This document shows, in pieces, positions 35,693 to 44,515 of a DNA stretch of 64,000 nucleotides. The stretch is from JAHZKN01 sp965250205 (GTDB taxonomy: Bacteria; Pseudomonadota; Alphaproteobacteria; Rhizobiales; Hyphomicrobiaceae), in assembly GCA_965250205.1 (NCBI GenBank), contig CBDFNK010000017.1, positions 1 to 64,000 on the forward strand. The letters are read 5' to 3'. Position numbers and translations under genes: made by a program. Under the pieces are notes generated by a model. It worked only from the letters and a program-made list of their open reading frames with translations, had not been told where the DNA came from and did not search any database. How positions within the stretch are numbered: position 1 is the first letter of the stretch; each line of letters begins with the position of its first letter.

Positions 35693-36892
35693 ATGGTCGC
35701 AGAAACGGCAAAACAATTCCAAGCCTTGGAATCACAAGCGCAAACGCTCATGTCAGTGTTTGCTGAGGCGGGCTATGAAGCCGTGGCGCCTGCTGTTATC
35801 CAGCCAGCCGATGTGTTTCTTGACGTGATTGGTGAAGCGTTGCGTGCCAGGACCTACGTGTTTACTGATCCAGATGGCGATGAGTTGTGTTTGCGGCCAG
35901 ATTTGACGGTGCCGACGTGCCGACTACATTTGGCGCGCAATGCAAAGCCTGAAAAAAGGCACCGGTATTGCTATAATGGTGCCGCGTTTCGGTTCCAGCC
36001 GATCTCAGATTCGCCAAGCCACCCGACCGAGTTTCGCCAGGCAGGTATTGAATCCTTTGGTGGTACGGAACAGAGAAAAGCGGAAGTTGAGACGGTCGCG
36101 ACCATTGTAAAGTCACTCAAAGCTGCAGGCTTGGAAGACATCAAATTGCGCATTGGTGATCTTGGCCTGTTTGCAGCACTGCTGGAAGCGGCAGATATGC
36201 CCGAGCGTTGGCGACAGCGCCTTCAGCGCCACTTCTGGCGACCAGAAGCCTTTCGCACGGAATTGAAACGCTTGTCCGCCGAACAACCTCAGGCATTTAA
36301 AAATCTGCCAGAAGATTTGATGCTTGCATTGAAGCACGCCAACCCGTTGGAAGCCGAACAACGCGTCAATGATTATCTGTCTGATGCCGGCATTAACTTT
36401 GTGGGTGTGAGAACCCCAATGGAGATTGCTGAGAGTCTCTTGATGATGATTGAGGATCAAAATGCCGATCCGCTACCCGCCGAGACGGCAGCATTGATTG
36501 AAAGCTATGTCGGCGTGAGGGCACCGGCGCGTGCAGCCGGTGCTCGCCTTCGTGACCTCACCCGATCTCATAACATTGATCTTTCAGCAGCACTTGACGT
36601 TTATCACAAACGCTTAGATTTGCTTCAAGATGCGGGGATCGATGTTGTGCATGCCGATTTTTCTGCAGAGTTTGGCCGGTCCTTAGAATACTACACCGGA
36701 TTTGTGTTTGAAATTTTCGCACCTGCGCTGGCAGATGACATTCCGGTTGCTGGCGGTGGTCGCTACGACAACCTGTTGCAATCCGCAGGAGCAGACGGCG
36801 ATATACCTGCTATTGGTGGCGCAATCCATACCGAACGCCTGTTGGCCGCTGTCGCCAATGCAACAGGCAAAAGCACGGCTGAGGGGGAATAA
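35693..36892 (+). CDS. hisZ: ATP phosphoribosyltransferase regulatory subunit HisZ
   Basis: HisS paralogue without aminoacylation activity that activates short-form HisG and confers histidine feedback. It retains the synthetase core ('LCLRPDLTVPTCRLHLARN', 'RFQPISDSPSHPTEFRQAG', 'SLEYYTGFVFEIFAP', 'VAGGGRYDNLL') but lacks the anticodon-binding domain. Lies 18 bases after hisS and 5 bases before hisG, so the three are one operon. Confidence 0.93.
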   Translation: MVAETAKQFQALESQAQTLMSVFAEAGYEAVAPAVIQPADVFLDVIGEALRARTYVFTDPDGDELCLRPDLTVPTCRLHLARNAKPEKRHRYCYNGAAFRFQPISDSPSHPTEFRQAGIESFGGTEQRKAEVETVATIVKSLKAAGLEDIKLRIGDLGLFAALLEAADMPERWRQRLQRHFWRPEAFRTELKRLSAEQPQAFKNLPEDLMLALKHANPLEAEQRVNDYLSDAGINFVGVRTPMEIAESLLMMIEDQNADPLPAETAALIESYVGVRAPARAAGARLRDLTRSHNIDLSAALDVYHKRLDLLQDAGIDVVHADFSAEFGRSLEYYTGFVFEIFAPALADDIPVAGGGRYDNLLQSAGADGDIPAIGGAIHTERLLAAVANATGKSTAEGE

Positions 36893-36897
36893 CAACG

Positions 36898-37596
36898 ATG
36901 ACCGATCGATTGACCCTGGCTGTGCCATCCAAGGGGCGTTTGATGGATCAGGCCCTTGAATTATTTTCAAATGCCGGTCTCAACATCAGAAAAACTGGCC
37001 ATGAGCGCGGCTATCGTGGCGAAATAGAAGGCCTCGACAATGTCGATGTGGCTTTTGTTTCCGCGTCGGAAATTGCCTGGCAATTGAAAATTGGCCGTGC
37101 GCATCTCGGTATCACCGGTGAAGACCTCATTCGCGAGCAAATTACGGATGCGCAAGAGCGTGTATCGTTTTTGAAAAAGCTCGGCTTTGGACATGCCGAT
37201 GTCGTGATCGCTGTGCCAAAGTGTTGGCTTGATGTGCGCACCATTGCAGACCTCGATGAGATGTCAGCCTCGTTTCGCGTAGCGCATGGGCGCTGGTTCC
37301 GTGTGGCAACCAAATACATGAATTTGTCGCGCAGGTTCTTTGCCAGCAAAGGTGTAAATGACTACCGCATTGTAGAAAGCCTTGGCGCAACGGAAGGGAC
37401 ACCTGCCGCTGGCACAGCCGATCTCATCGTTGATATCACAACCACGGGTGAAACACTGAAGGCCAACGGCCTGAAGATTTTGGAAGACGGTGTCATTTTA
37501 AATTCGCAAGCCAACTTTGTGGCCTCAAAATCTGCCCAGTGGACGCCGCGCGTACGCGAAGCCCAAAATCAGATTATGCAAGCGCTTGATATGTAG
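36898..37596 (+). CDS. hisG: ATP phosphoribosyltransferase catalytic subunit, short form
   Basis: First step of histidine synthesis: ATP + PRPP to phosphoribosyl-ATP. 232 residues, lacking the C-terminal regulatory domain of long HisG, which fits the adjacent hisZ. Typical segments are 'LAVPSKGRLMDQALELF', 'LGITGEDLIRE', 'VAHGRWFRVATKYMNL' and the PRPP loop 'GTADLIVDITTTGETL'. Confidence 0.94.
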   Translation: MTDRLTLAVPSKGRLMDQALELFSNAGLNIRKTGHERGYRGEIEGLDNVDVAFVSASEIAWQLKIGRAHLGITGEDLIREQITDAQERVSFLKKLGFGHADVVIAVPKCWLDVRTIADLDEMSASFRVAHGRWFRVATKYMNLSRRFFASKGVNDYRIVESLGATEGTPAAGTADLIVDITTTGETLKANGLKILEDGVILNSQANFVASKSAQWTPRVREAQNQIMQALDM

Positions 37597-37870
37597 TGCG
37601 TGTCTCCCAAAAGTGGAAAGCTCATACTTTACCAATACCCCCCAAAGTTATGTTGGGCTTTTGGGGTAAAGATACGCAAATAGAGTGCGTGTCTCCCAAA
37701 AGTGGAAAGCTCATACTTTACCAACAATGAGACTGACCCCCTAAAGTTGTGTTGGGCTTTTGGGATAAAGATACGCAAATAGAGTGCCCGTGCGTGCACA
37801 TACTTCACCAATCTGAGACCGGCTTTTGGCTGATGGAGATTTGCAAAAGTGGAAAGCTCATACTTTGATC
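37595..37870. repeat. intergenic tandem repeat, two full units and a partial third
   Basis: This 316-base gap between hisG and recQ holds no gene. Unit 1 (37595-37683) and unit 2 (37684-37782) both start AGTGCGTGTCTCCCAAAAGT, continue with GGAAAGCTCATACTTTACCA and end GATACGCAAATAG; period 89 then 99 bases, the second unit carrying a small insertion. A third copy of AAAAGTGGAAAGCTCATACT is at 37844-37863. Within each unit a C-rich/G-rich pair (CCCC.AAAG / CTTTTGGG) can fold. The CCCAAAAGTGG core resembles the Rhizobiales intergenic palindrome. Confidence 0.85.
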
Positions 37871-37912
37871 CTGCAGACGGCGAGGAGTGTTGAGGGATGA
37901 GCTTCGATCTTG

Positions 37913-40114
37913 TTAGGCGAGTTCAGCCAACAGGCATTTGAGAACGCCCGCTGGAAAGCGACCCTCAAGCGCGCGTTCCGCCGTGCTCACGTCGCCACTT
38001 TCAAGCGTGCCGCAGCTTTCAAACGCACCATGGATGGCGTCAATATCGCCTGCCTCCAAGTCGAGCGCTGCGGTGACCGCCATGCCACCAGCTTCAATGG
38101 TTTGCGCGAAATGCTCATAGACTGTCTCTTCATCACAGAGGCAGGCTTCAGCGATGTTCGAGATTTCCAGTCCTTTGAGACGTAAGGCGACGGCATGCGC
38201 GGCTTGTTCCTGCCTGTCATTGTGCGAACGGGTTGGAGGATCAAATGTTGCGATGACGTCAAGGAAAGCTGCGCCATAGCGCTTAATCTTGCTGGCGCCG
38301 AGGCCAATGATGTCATGTAACGCATCTTCGTTGCTTGGCCTTTTGGTGGCCAATTCGATCAACGTGCGGTCTTGGGCTACGATATAGGGCGGCAGCCGCG
38401 CAGATTTCGCCATCTGGGCGCGTGCTTTACGCAGGGCCTCAAACAAATCTTGGTGCTCGTCGGCCAAATCAAGCGTTGCCTTGCGGGGTGCGCTGCGATC
38501 CGATTTGTCTTTGGTTGGGCTTTTGCGCGGCAGGCGCATGTCAAAACCAGCCTCACCACGCAAGAGCGGGCGGGCACTTTCCGTCAGAAGAAGTGTGCCG
38601 TGGCCCTCACTATCACCGGTAAGAAAACCCGCTGCGGTCAGTTGTCGAATTAGGGCGCGCCAGATTTGAACATCGGTGTCTTTGCCAATTCCAAACACGC
38701 TGAGTTGATCATGCCGGTTGGCGGTGATGCGGTCATCGGCTTTGCCAAGCAGGACATTGACAAGATAGGTCACGCCAAAACGTTGCTCGGTGCGGTAGAC
38801 GGCTGATAGGGCTTTCTGCGCAAGAACTGCGGCGTCTTGTGTTGCAGGCGGGCTCAAACAATTGTCACAGTTGCCGCATGAGGTCTCTGTTTGTTCGTCA
38901 AAGTAGGCGAGAAGCGCACGCCGCCTGCAGGTTGCTGTCTCACAAAGCCCGATTAAGGCATCAAGTTTTTGGCGTTGAATTCGGCAGTGTGCTTCACCCG
39001 CATCTGATTGGGCAATCCACTGGCGTTGCTGCATGATGTCTTGCATGCCGTAAGAGAGCCAGGCGTTTGCAGGTGCACCATCACGGCCCGCACGTCCCGT
39101 TTCTTGATAGTAGGCCTCGATTGATTTTGGCAGGTTGAGATGGGCCACAAAGCGCACATCGGGTTTATCAATGCCCATGCCAAATGCGATTGTGGCAACC
39201 ACGATCAGCTCATCTTCGTTCAGGAACCGGCGTTGAACGTCGCGGCGAATGTCGGCATTGAGGCCTGCATGATAAGCAAGCGCTGTGCGTCCTTTGCGGG
39301 TCAACCAGTCCGCAGTTTCTTCTGCCGAGCGACGCGAAAGGCAGTAAATGATGCCAGCATCGTTGGCGTGCTCAGAAGAAATAAACCGCCACAACCGCTC
39401 GCGCACACTTCTCAGGCCCGGATCCGTGATGGTGTAGCGAATATTAGGGCGGTCAAAGCTTGCAACAAAGGTTTGTGCGTTCTCAAGCCGAAGTTCTTTG
39501 ATGATATCGGTACGCGTGCGATCATCTGCCGTCGCGGTTAGCGCAACGCGGGGTACGTGAGGAAAGCGGTCGGCGAGGAGGCCAAGCTGGCGGTACTCCG
39601 GTCTGAAGTCATGTCCCCACTGGGAAACACAATGGGCTTCGTCAATGGCAATGAGGGATACGTTTGCGTTTTGCAATACGCTGAGTGTGCGCTCTTGGAC
39701 CAATCGTTCGGGTGCAATGTAAAGGAGATCTAGTGCGTTAGCGGCAATGTCGTCTTCAAGGGCTGTCTGCTGTTGCCAATTCAGCGTCGAGTTCAGGTAG
39801 GCCGCTTTGACGCCCGCTGCTTTAAGGGCATCCACTTGGTCTTGCATTAACGCGATCAACGGTGATACGACAATGGCGATCCCGGGGCGTACCAACGCCG
39901 GGATTTGATAGCACAGAGATTTACCACCACCTGTTGGCATCAGCACCAAGGCATCGTCACCAGCGAGGACGGTTTCTATAATCTTTGATTGATGACCGCG
40001 AAATTTTTTGTAGCCAAACGTCTTTTCCAGCAATTGATGCGCGGCCTCGAGCTGCATCTTCTGTGCGTCGGACTGGGGCGCATGGGTCTGGGCCTGCTCG
40101 GCGGCGTGCGGCAT
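37913..40114 (-). CDS. recQ: ATP-dependent DNA helicase RecQ
   Basis: 3'-5' helicase of recombination and replication-fork repair. Motif I 'MPTGGGKSLCYQ', motif II 'IAIDEAHCVSQWGHDFRPEY', and motif VI 'YQETGRAGRDG' are intact. The RQC zinc site has 'CETATCRRRALLAYF' and 'SCGNCDNC', followed by a winged helix and one HRDC domain near the C-terminus ('LFEALRKARAQMAKSARLPP'), then about 80 further residues. The ATG at 40114 gives MPHAAEQAQ; the frame is open 30 codons upstream. Confidence 0.94.
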   Translation of the reverse strand: MPHAAEQAQTHAPQSDAQKMQLEAAHQLLEKTFGYKKFRGHQSKIIETVLAGDDALVLMPTGGGKSLCYQIPALVRPGIAIVVSPLIALMQDQVDALKAAGVKAAYLNSTLNWQQQTALEDDIAANALDLLYIAPERLVQERTLSVLQNANVSLIAIDEAHCVSQWGHDFRPEYRQLGLLADRFPHVPRVALTATADDRTRTDIIKELRLENAQTFVASFDRPNIRYTITDPGLRSVRERLWRFISSEHANDAGIIYCLSRRSAEETADWLTRKGRTALAYHAGLNADIRRDVQRRFLNEDELIVVATIAFGMGIDKPDVRFVAHLNLPKSIEAYYQETGRAGRDGAPANAWLSYGMQDIMQQRQWIAQSDAGEAHCRIQRQKLDALIGLCETATCRRRALLAYFDEQTETSCGNCDNCLSPPATQDAAVLAQKALSAVYRTEQRFGVTYLVNVLLGKADDRITANRHDQLSVFGIGKDTDVQIWRALIRQLTAAGFLTGDSEGHGTLLLTESARPLLRGEAGFDMRLPRKSPTKDKSDRSAPRKATLDLADEHQDLFEALRKARAQMAKSARLPPYIVAQDRTLIELATKRPSNEDALHDIIGLGASKIKRYGAAFLDVIATFDPPTRSHNDRQEQAAHAVALRLKGLEISNIAEACLCDEETVYEHFAQTIEAGGMAVTAALDLEAGDIDAIHGAFESCGTLESGDVSTAERALEGRFPAGVLKCLLAELA

Positions 40115-40415
40115 GAGTTTGGGCGATCCAAGGACGGGTGGAATTTGCGAGTTGTAGCTTAATCTGATTCTACTATGGCGATGGCAGCATGGCCCGGGAC
40201 GCACCGCATTTGTGTTTGAAAAACAACAGTTTTCAGGGGCTTTTTAGGTGAATGGAATGCCTGAGTGCCATTCAGTGTCGGTTCATATTGACAGCTGTAG
40301 ATTGTTTGTCACGATGTCGCCTTGTCCTGGGACAATACATGGGTTCCCACCGCTGCAGGGCGCGTTACAGTAGGGGACGACCCTCGTTTTTGCTGGGTCT
40401 TGAAATTGAGGTTAA

Positions 40416-40700
40416 ATGACGATGTCTAAGATGAGCAACAAAGCTGCCATGATGTTCGCTGCCACCGCTGGACTGGCGCTGGTTTTGCCCGCAACTCAGG
40501 CGTCTGCAAATTGTGTCAACTACGCTAAGCTGTCCTTGCAGCAGCTCCAGGAAAATACCCGTAAACAGTGCGGCAATAGTGGTCCTGAATGGAAAGCGGA
40601 TATGAAAGCGTTGCTTGCCTGGTGTGGATCGCAGTCGCCACAGGATGTCCAGGGTATGCTCAGCTTGCGCAAAGAAGCTTTGAGCAAGTGCCCGTCATAA
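40416..40700 (+). CDS. small exported protein with four cysteines
   Basis: Unknown function. Signal peptide 'AAMMFAATAGLALVLPATQASA' is followed by about 62 mature residues with four Cys (NCVNY, KQCGN, WCGSQ, KCPS) that could form two disulfides. Two ATGs six bases apart (40416, 40422) share one GAGG site. Its own terminator follows at 40748. Confidence 0.65.
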   Translation: MTMSKMSNKAAMMFAATAGLALVLPATQASANCVNYAKLSLQQLQENTRKQCGNSGPEWKADMKALLAWCGSQSPQDVQGMLSLRKEALSKCPS

Positions 40701-40716
40701 ATCTGTAATACCCTTT

Positions 40717-40730
40717 TGCCAACGTTGGCA
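40717..40730. promoter_or_regulatory. perfect 14-base palindrome
   Basis: TGCCAACGTTGGCA, 17 bases after the stop codon of the small exported protein. It could be a regulator operator or only a hairpin; nothing else decides. Confidence 0.4.
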
Positions 40731-40747
40731 GATCGAACCAGAATACC

Positions 40748-40797
40748 AAATCCGCATTTCATGGGTCTTCCAGAGGTGCGGATTTTTCTATTTTTTT
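40748..40797 (+). terminator. Rho-independent terminator
   Basis: AAATCCGCA (40748-40756) pairs with TGCGGATTT (40777-40785), followed by TTCTATTTTTTT. Confidence 0.75.
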
Positions 40798-40965
40798 GGA
40801 GGTCTCATGTCGGGACCTTAGTGGAATCCCCGCTGATTTTGTTGGTTTTTTGTGTTCTAGGTGACGCCTTGGCGGATACCCGCTAAAACCAGTGCATGGG
40901 ATTGTAATTGGGTGGGCTGGCGATACGTGACAGTGCGCTAAAGCCTGACGCCAGGGAGGTAAATT

Positions 40966-41742
40966 ATGAAACGACTTTTACTTTTGATTGTGCTGCTGGG
41001 GCTTGGGTTTTATGTCGCCTGGCCTGCCTGGTCCGGGTACCAAATTAAATCAGCGCTTGAGGCTGGTGATGCGGAAACGCTGAGTAACAAAATTGATTTT
41101 GTCAGTGTGCGCGAATCCTTGCGCCCCGCCGCGTCTCATCACGCAGAAGGGATGATGGCCGACGCGCTCCAACAAGCCGCCGGACCGGTCTCAAACATTT
41201 TCGATGATCAGACCAAAGTAGCGCTGTTGCCAAAAATCGTTGACTCCACTTTGAACCAGATAGTCACACCGCAGAATCTAATCCGCATAGCTAGGCACGG
41301 CGGAACAATCAAAGAGGCTGTTGCGAAAATCGTTAAAGAGCAGATGAGCAGATCTCTAGGTGGCTTGGCTGGGCTCTCCAAATTGGGCCAAGTCAAAATT
41401 GCTGGTGAAGATGGTGGTGCCGGAACGGACCTCGACATTGGAGGTTTGGTCGGTGGTATTGTTGGTGCTGCGACGGGCGGCAAAAAAGGCGGTCTTGGTG
41501 ATTTATTTGGCGCTGGTTCCAAAAAACGCGAAAGTGCCGTGGCTCCGGCTCCTGAACCGCAGAAGAAAGCGAAAAAGCGCAAGTTTAGCCTCGACAACAT
41601 TAAGACGTTTGGGTTTGCAGGCCCGCTCGGTCTGCAAGTTGGGGTGGCCCAAGATCCAAAAGCCAAGCAGGCCGACATAACGGCTGAAATGGGTTTTCGC
41701 GGAATGGATTGGAAGTTGGTTGCGCTCAGGCCCAAATTTTAG
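40966..41742 (+). CDS. DUF2939 membrane-anchored protein
   Basis: An N-terminal membrane anchor/signal ('LLLLIVLLGLGFYVAWPAW') precedes a DUF2939-like region ('YQIKSALEAGDAETLSNKID' and 'DFVSVRESLRPA'). The rest is Gly/Lys-rich (about 145-215) with a short conserved-looking end 'GLQVGVAQDPKAKQADITAE' and 'MGFRGMDWKLVALRPKF'. Function unknown; probably periplasmic. A good GGGAGG ribosome site precedes the ATG. Confidence 0.75.
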   Translation: MKRLLLLIVLLGLGFYVAWPAWSGYQIKSALEAGDAETLSNKIDFVSVRESLRPAASHHAEGMMADALQQAAGPVSNIFDDQTKVALLPKIVDSTLNQIVTPQNLIRIARHGGTIKEAVAKIVKEQMSRSLGGLAGLSKLGQVKIAGEDGGAGTDLDIGGLVGGIVGAATGGKKGGLGDLFGAGSKKRESAVAPAPEPQKKAKKRKFSLDNIKTFGFAGPLGLQVGVAQDPKAKQADITAEMGFRGMDWKLVALRPKF

Positions 41743-41743
41743 A

Positions 41744-41847
41744 TCATGTGTTCTGGCGCAAAACCGCATACACTTTTGGCTCGAACATGATTTAAAATAA
41801 ATGGTTAGAGCACGCCCACTGATTCAATCTAAGATGGACGTGCTTTA
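41744..41847. repeat. two-unit intergenic palindromic repeat, copy 3
   Basis: Unit A (41744-41793): ATCATGTGTTC / GAACATGAT arms with AAAACCGCATACACTTTTGG inside. Unit B (41803-41847): TTAGAGCACG ... CGTGCTTTAA with CCA/TGG inner pairing. Same order and similar gap as the copies near 10 kb. Confidence 0.75.
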
Positions 41848-41887
41848 AATCCTGTTTGATCTCAGACCTGACATTTAACACAAATAC

Positions 41888-41930
41888 AGGCGGCACGGTT
41901 AAAAACCGTGCCGCCTTAAATGTTTTTAAC
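41888..41930. terminator. strong hairpin between convergent genes, probable bidirectional terminator
   Basis: A perfect 13-base-pair stem AGGCGGCACGGTT / AACCGTGCCGCCT with an AAA loop, followed on the plus strand by TAAATGTTTTT. It lies between the DUF2939 gene and the antiporter gene. Confidence 0.75.
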
Positions 41931-41959
41931 GGAGTTGGTTTGGGTTGGCAGACTACAGT

Positions 41960-43225
41960 TTAACTCTGTGGTGTGCTTTTAATTGTTCCGACCATGTGCT
42001 CCATCGTGAGGCCCTGAACCAGGATTGAGAACACAACCACCACATAGGTCGCGGTTAAGATGGCGTCTTTGTAGAGTGTGTCTGGCAGCGACAAGGCGAG
42101 GGCAACAGAGATGCCGCCTCTAAGGCCGCCCCAAGTCAACATGCGAATGGTGCCATCTGTGAACTGTTTGCGAATTGAGAGCAGGCCAATTGGTATTGAA
42201 ACTGCCAGCAGCCGGGCGGCAAGGACGATGGGTATTGCCGCCAATGCCAGCCAGGTTTGTTCAAACTCGCGTCCGATCAGAAGGACTTCAAGTCCGATCA
42301 ACAAGAACAGGATGGAGTTCAAAATCTCATCAATCAGTGTCCAGAATTGGAAGACGTGTTGGCGGGTGGACTCGCTCATGGCAAAACGTGCACCATGATT
42401 GCCAATCAGCAGGCCTGCGACCACAACGGCGATTGGGCCTGACAGATGGAAGCGTAGGGCTAGCGCATAAACGCCAGTCACCAACGCCAACGTGATCATT
42501 ACTTCTATGATGTGCTCATCTATTGCTCTAAGAAAGCCGTAGGTGATCAGGCCAGCGACCAGGCCAAGAACGGCGCCGCCAAGGGCTTCGAGCGCAAACA
42601 GTTTTACAACTGAAAGTGTACCTATTTCTCCACCACCAGGTGCTTGCGTGCCCATCGCAATCGCCACCAGAATGGTGAAAACGACGACGCCGACACCATC
42701 ATTGAATAACGACTCACCAGCAATCTTGGCTTGCAGTAATCGTGGCACTTTAACGTGCTTCATGATCGACAAGACCGCAACAGGGTCTGTTGGTGAGATC
42801 AGCGCGCCAAAAACAAGGGCCCACATGAATGGCAGATTGAAACTCAGCCAGCCTGCGACCAGCCACATCAAACCGCCAACAATGAATGTAGAAATCATAA
42901 TGCCAATGGTCGACATCAGTGCGATGGCCCATTTGTTTTCTGCGATGTCTGATAGGTCGACGTGAACAGCACCAGCAAATAGCAGTGCAGCCAGAAAGCC
43001 TTCCAGCAGAACCTTTCTGAAATCAATTGACTTCAACAGCGTCAACACGCTGTCTGAGATGCCGAGATCAGGTTTGAGCGCTTCCAGCCCAACAATGATC
43101 AAGGAGGCGATAAGTGCAACGACAACCAGGCCAATGGTATGCGGTAGTTTCAAAACGCGATAGTTGATCAAGCCAAACAAGGCGGAGAGGGTAAGGAGGG
43201 CAGCGATGATTTCGAGTAAAGTCAT
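41960..43225 (-). CDS. Na+/H+ antiporter, NhaP/CPA1 family
   Basis: Integral membrane cation/proton antiporter with about 12 helices. The family ion-site segments are visible: 'GALISPTDPVAVLSIMKH' and 'GESLFNDGVGVVVF' (the ND pair of electroneutral CPA1 exchangers), plus 'GLLIGNHGARFAM' and 'GGLRGGISVALALSLP'. 421 residues with almost no cytoplasmic tail. Ion preference (Na+, K+, Li+) is not predictable. Confidence 0.9.
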   Translation of the reverse strand: MTLLEIIAALLTLSALFGLINYRVLKLPHTIGLVVVALIASLIIVGLEALKPDLGISDSVLTLLKSIDFRKVLLEGFLAALLFAGAVHVDLSDIAENKWAIALMSTIGIMISTFIVGGLMWLVAGWLSFNLPFMWALVFGALISPTDPVAVLSIMKHVKVPRLLQAKIAGESLFNDGVGVVVFTILVAIAMGTQAPGGGEIGTLSVVKLFALEALGGAVLGLVAGLITYGFLRAIDEHIIEVMITLALVTGVYALALRFHLSGPIAVVVAGLLIGNHGARFAMSESTRQHVFQFWTLIDEILNSILFLLIGLEVLLIGREFEQTWLALAAIPIVLAARLLAVSIPIGLLSIRKQFTDGTIRMLTWGGLRGGISVALALSLPDTLYKDAILTATYVVVVFSILVQGLTMEHMVGTIKSTPQS

Positions 43226-43569
43226 GAGTTTGGTTTCAGCCTGTCACAGTTGCACGGGGTTCTAGCCTCACAGATAACCCTTCAATGCCTCAAGAATCAT
43301 AGTTGAGGCAAATAAAGAAGCTAGGGTGTGGGCGTGGCAGGCTCAAGCGAGGCGCGAACGTCGCCAATTTGTCACGCAACATTTCGGCGCTGGGCAGGTG
43401 CTTGCCCCGTTTCGGTCTTTTCCTGCATTTTACAAACTTCATTCATCGCTCTTGAGGTGTGTGAATGCATTTATTCGGCCATCAACACCGGTCGGGCAAA
43501 TCTGTTCCATAATCCGGCACGGCCTCAAGCGGCGTTGTCGCGTGGACATGGACTGAGCTGCCCCCCTCG
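43226..43569. other. non-coding stretch upstream of the antiporter gene
   Basis: No gene is supported. It includes a perfect 8-base-pair hairpin TGCCTCAA / TTGAGGCA at 43286-43310 and presumably the antiporter promoter. Confidence 0.5.
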
Positions 43570-43964
43570 CCTTGGCTAAATTTAAAACACCAAGCGCGGG
43601 CACCGTATTTCCTCCAAATTGTCGGCCATGACGTGGGCTGCGCTCAACACCTCAACCGAGGTGTTGATGTTCTCATTCGGGTTGCGCCAACTTTTGAGGT
43701 CAATGGCAGTGAAATTCCAAAAATCGCAATTGTCCTGCAAAACGGCACCACAAGCAGAGCCGCCATTGGCACGACAGATCAAGTGATGGCCACTTCACTT
43801 TTGCCGATGGCGTTGATGCGTTAGGCGGTAAAAAGGTTAAAGCAATTTTTGCAACCCATGGCTCGTTCAACGATAAAGAAGTCGCAAACCACGCCAATTC
43901 GTTTAACGAACTCATCTTTCATACGGTGTTGGACAAAGTCGGCCGTGTCTTTGTTGGTGGCTAG
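43570..43964 (+). pseudogene. possible decayed coding relic
   Basis: Two adjoining protein-like stretches in different frames. The first (to about 43780) reads '...RGVDVLIRVAPTFEVNGSEI' and 'PKIAIVLQNGTTSRAAIGTT'. The second (from about 43785 to the stop at 43962) reads 'GHFTFADGVDALGGKKVKAI' and 'FATHGSFNDKEVANHANSFN', ending in 'HTVLDKVGRVFVGG'. A one-base frame change near 43785 would join them. I do not recognise the family. Sequencing error, frameshifted gene or chance are all possible. Confidence 0.3.
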
Positions 43965-44137
43965 AGTGGGTTGATAAATCGCCAAATCCACAACCTATGA
44001 TCCAAGTTTGCCTGATCCATCGTCATTTAGCTTGAGCCCGAACCAGCAGATGGGCTAGCGTTTGCCAGTCTTTTCCTTTCCTTGAACTCCATCATCCCAT
44101 GGCCTTTCAGGCGGCGGGCTGGTTTGGACGGTCCTCC
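43965..44137. other. short non-coding stretch
   Basis: Nothing recognisable was seen here. Confidence 0.4.
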
Positions 44138-44413
44138 ATGTCATTTGAACTTGGCGTCTATCATTTGCTGACAGCCCTGACCCTGTGTGTCGGCGGTGCG
44201 TTTGCATTTTGGAACCTGCGGTCGTTTCTACGCTTGAGGCGGGTGGTTTATCGCCCCAGGCTTTCAGGTCGTGTGCGCCATGGTGATGAGCGACGGGCCG
44301 AGCGGGCGCTCATGCAGCGGATTTTAGTGCAGTTTGGGTTATGGGCTGTCGGCACATTTCTGTTCATCGTTATGGTAGTGCCGCGTCTCGTTACCATGTG
44401 GCATGGGCTGTAG
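44138..44413 (+). CDS. small membrane protein with two helices
   Basis: About 91 residues: helix 1 'LLTALTLCVGGAFAFWNLRS', a basic Arg-rich loop, helix 2 'FGLWAVGTFLFIVMVVPRLV'. The ATG at 44138 has GGACGG 6 bases upstream; an ATG at 44099 is also in frame. Function unknown. Converges with groEL. Confidence 0.55.
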   Translation: MSFELGVYHLLTALTLCVGGAFAFWNLRSFLRLRRVVYRPRLSGRVRHGDERRAERALMQRILVQFGLWAVGTFLFIVMVVPRLVTMWHGL

Positions 44414-44450
44414 TTGCGCTGTCAGCGAACTGTCATTTCCTATCAATAAT

Positions 44451-44486
44451 AAAAAAGCGCCTGCAGAGAGTGATCCCTGCAGGCGC
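44451..44486 (-). terminator. groESL terminator
   Basis: GCGCCTGCAG / CTGCAGGCGC stem (10 base pairs, 10-base loop) followed on the minus strand by TTTTTTATTATTG, 30 bases after the groEL stop. Confidence 0.88.
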
Positions 44487-44515
44487 AGTATGTGTCTGAG
44501 GTTTGTAAGGGTGGC

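Noticed and set aside
37595..37870. CRISPR array
   Set aside because: Only two units plus a partial third; the repeat is about 90 bases long without unique spacers, and no cas genes are present.
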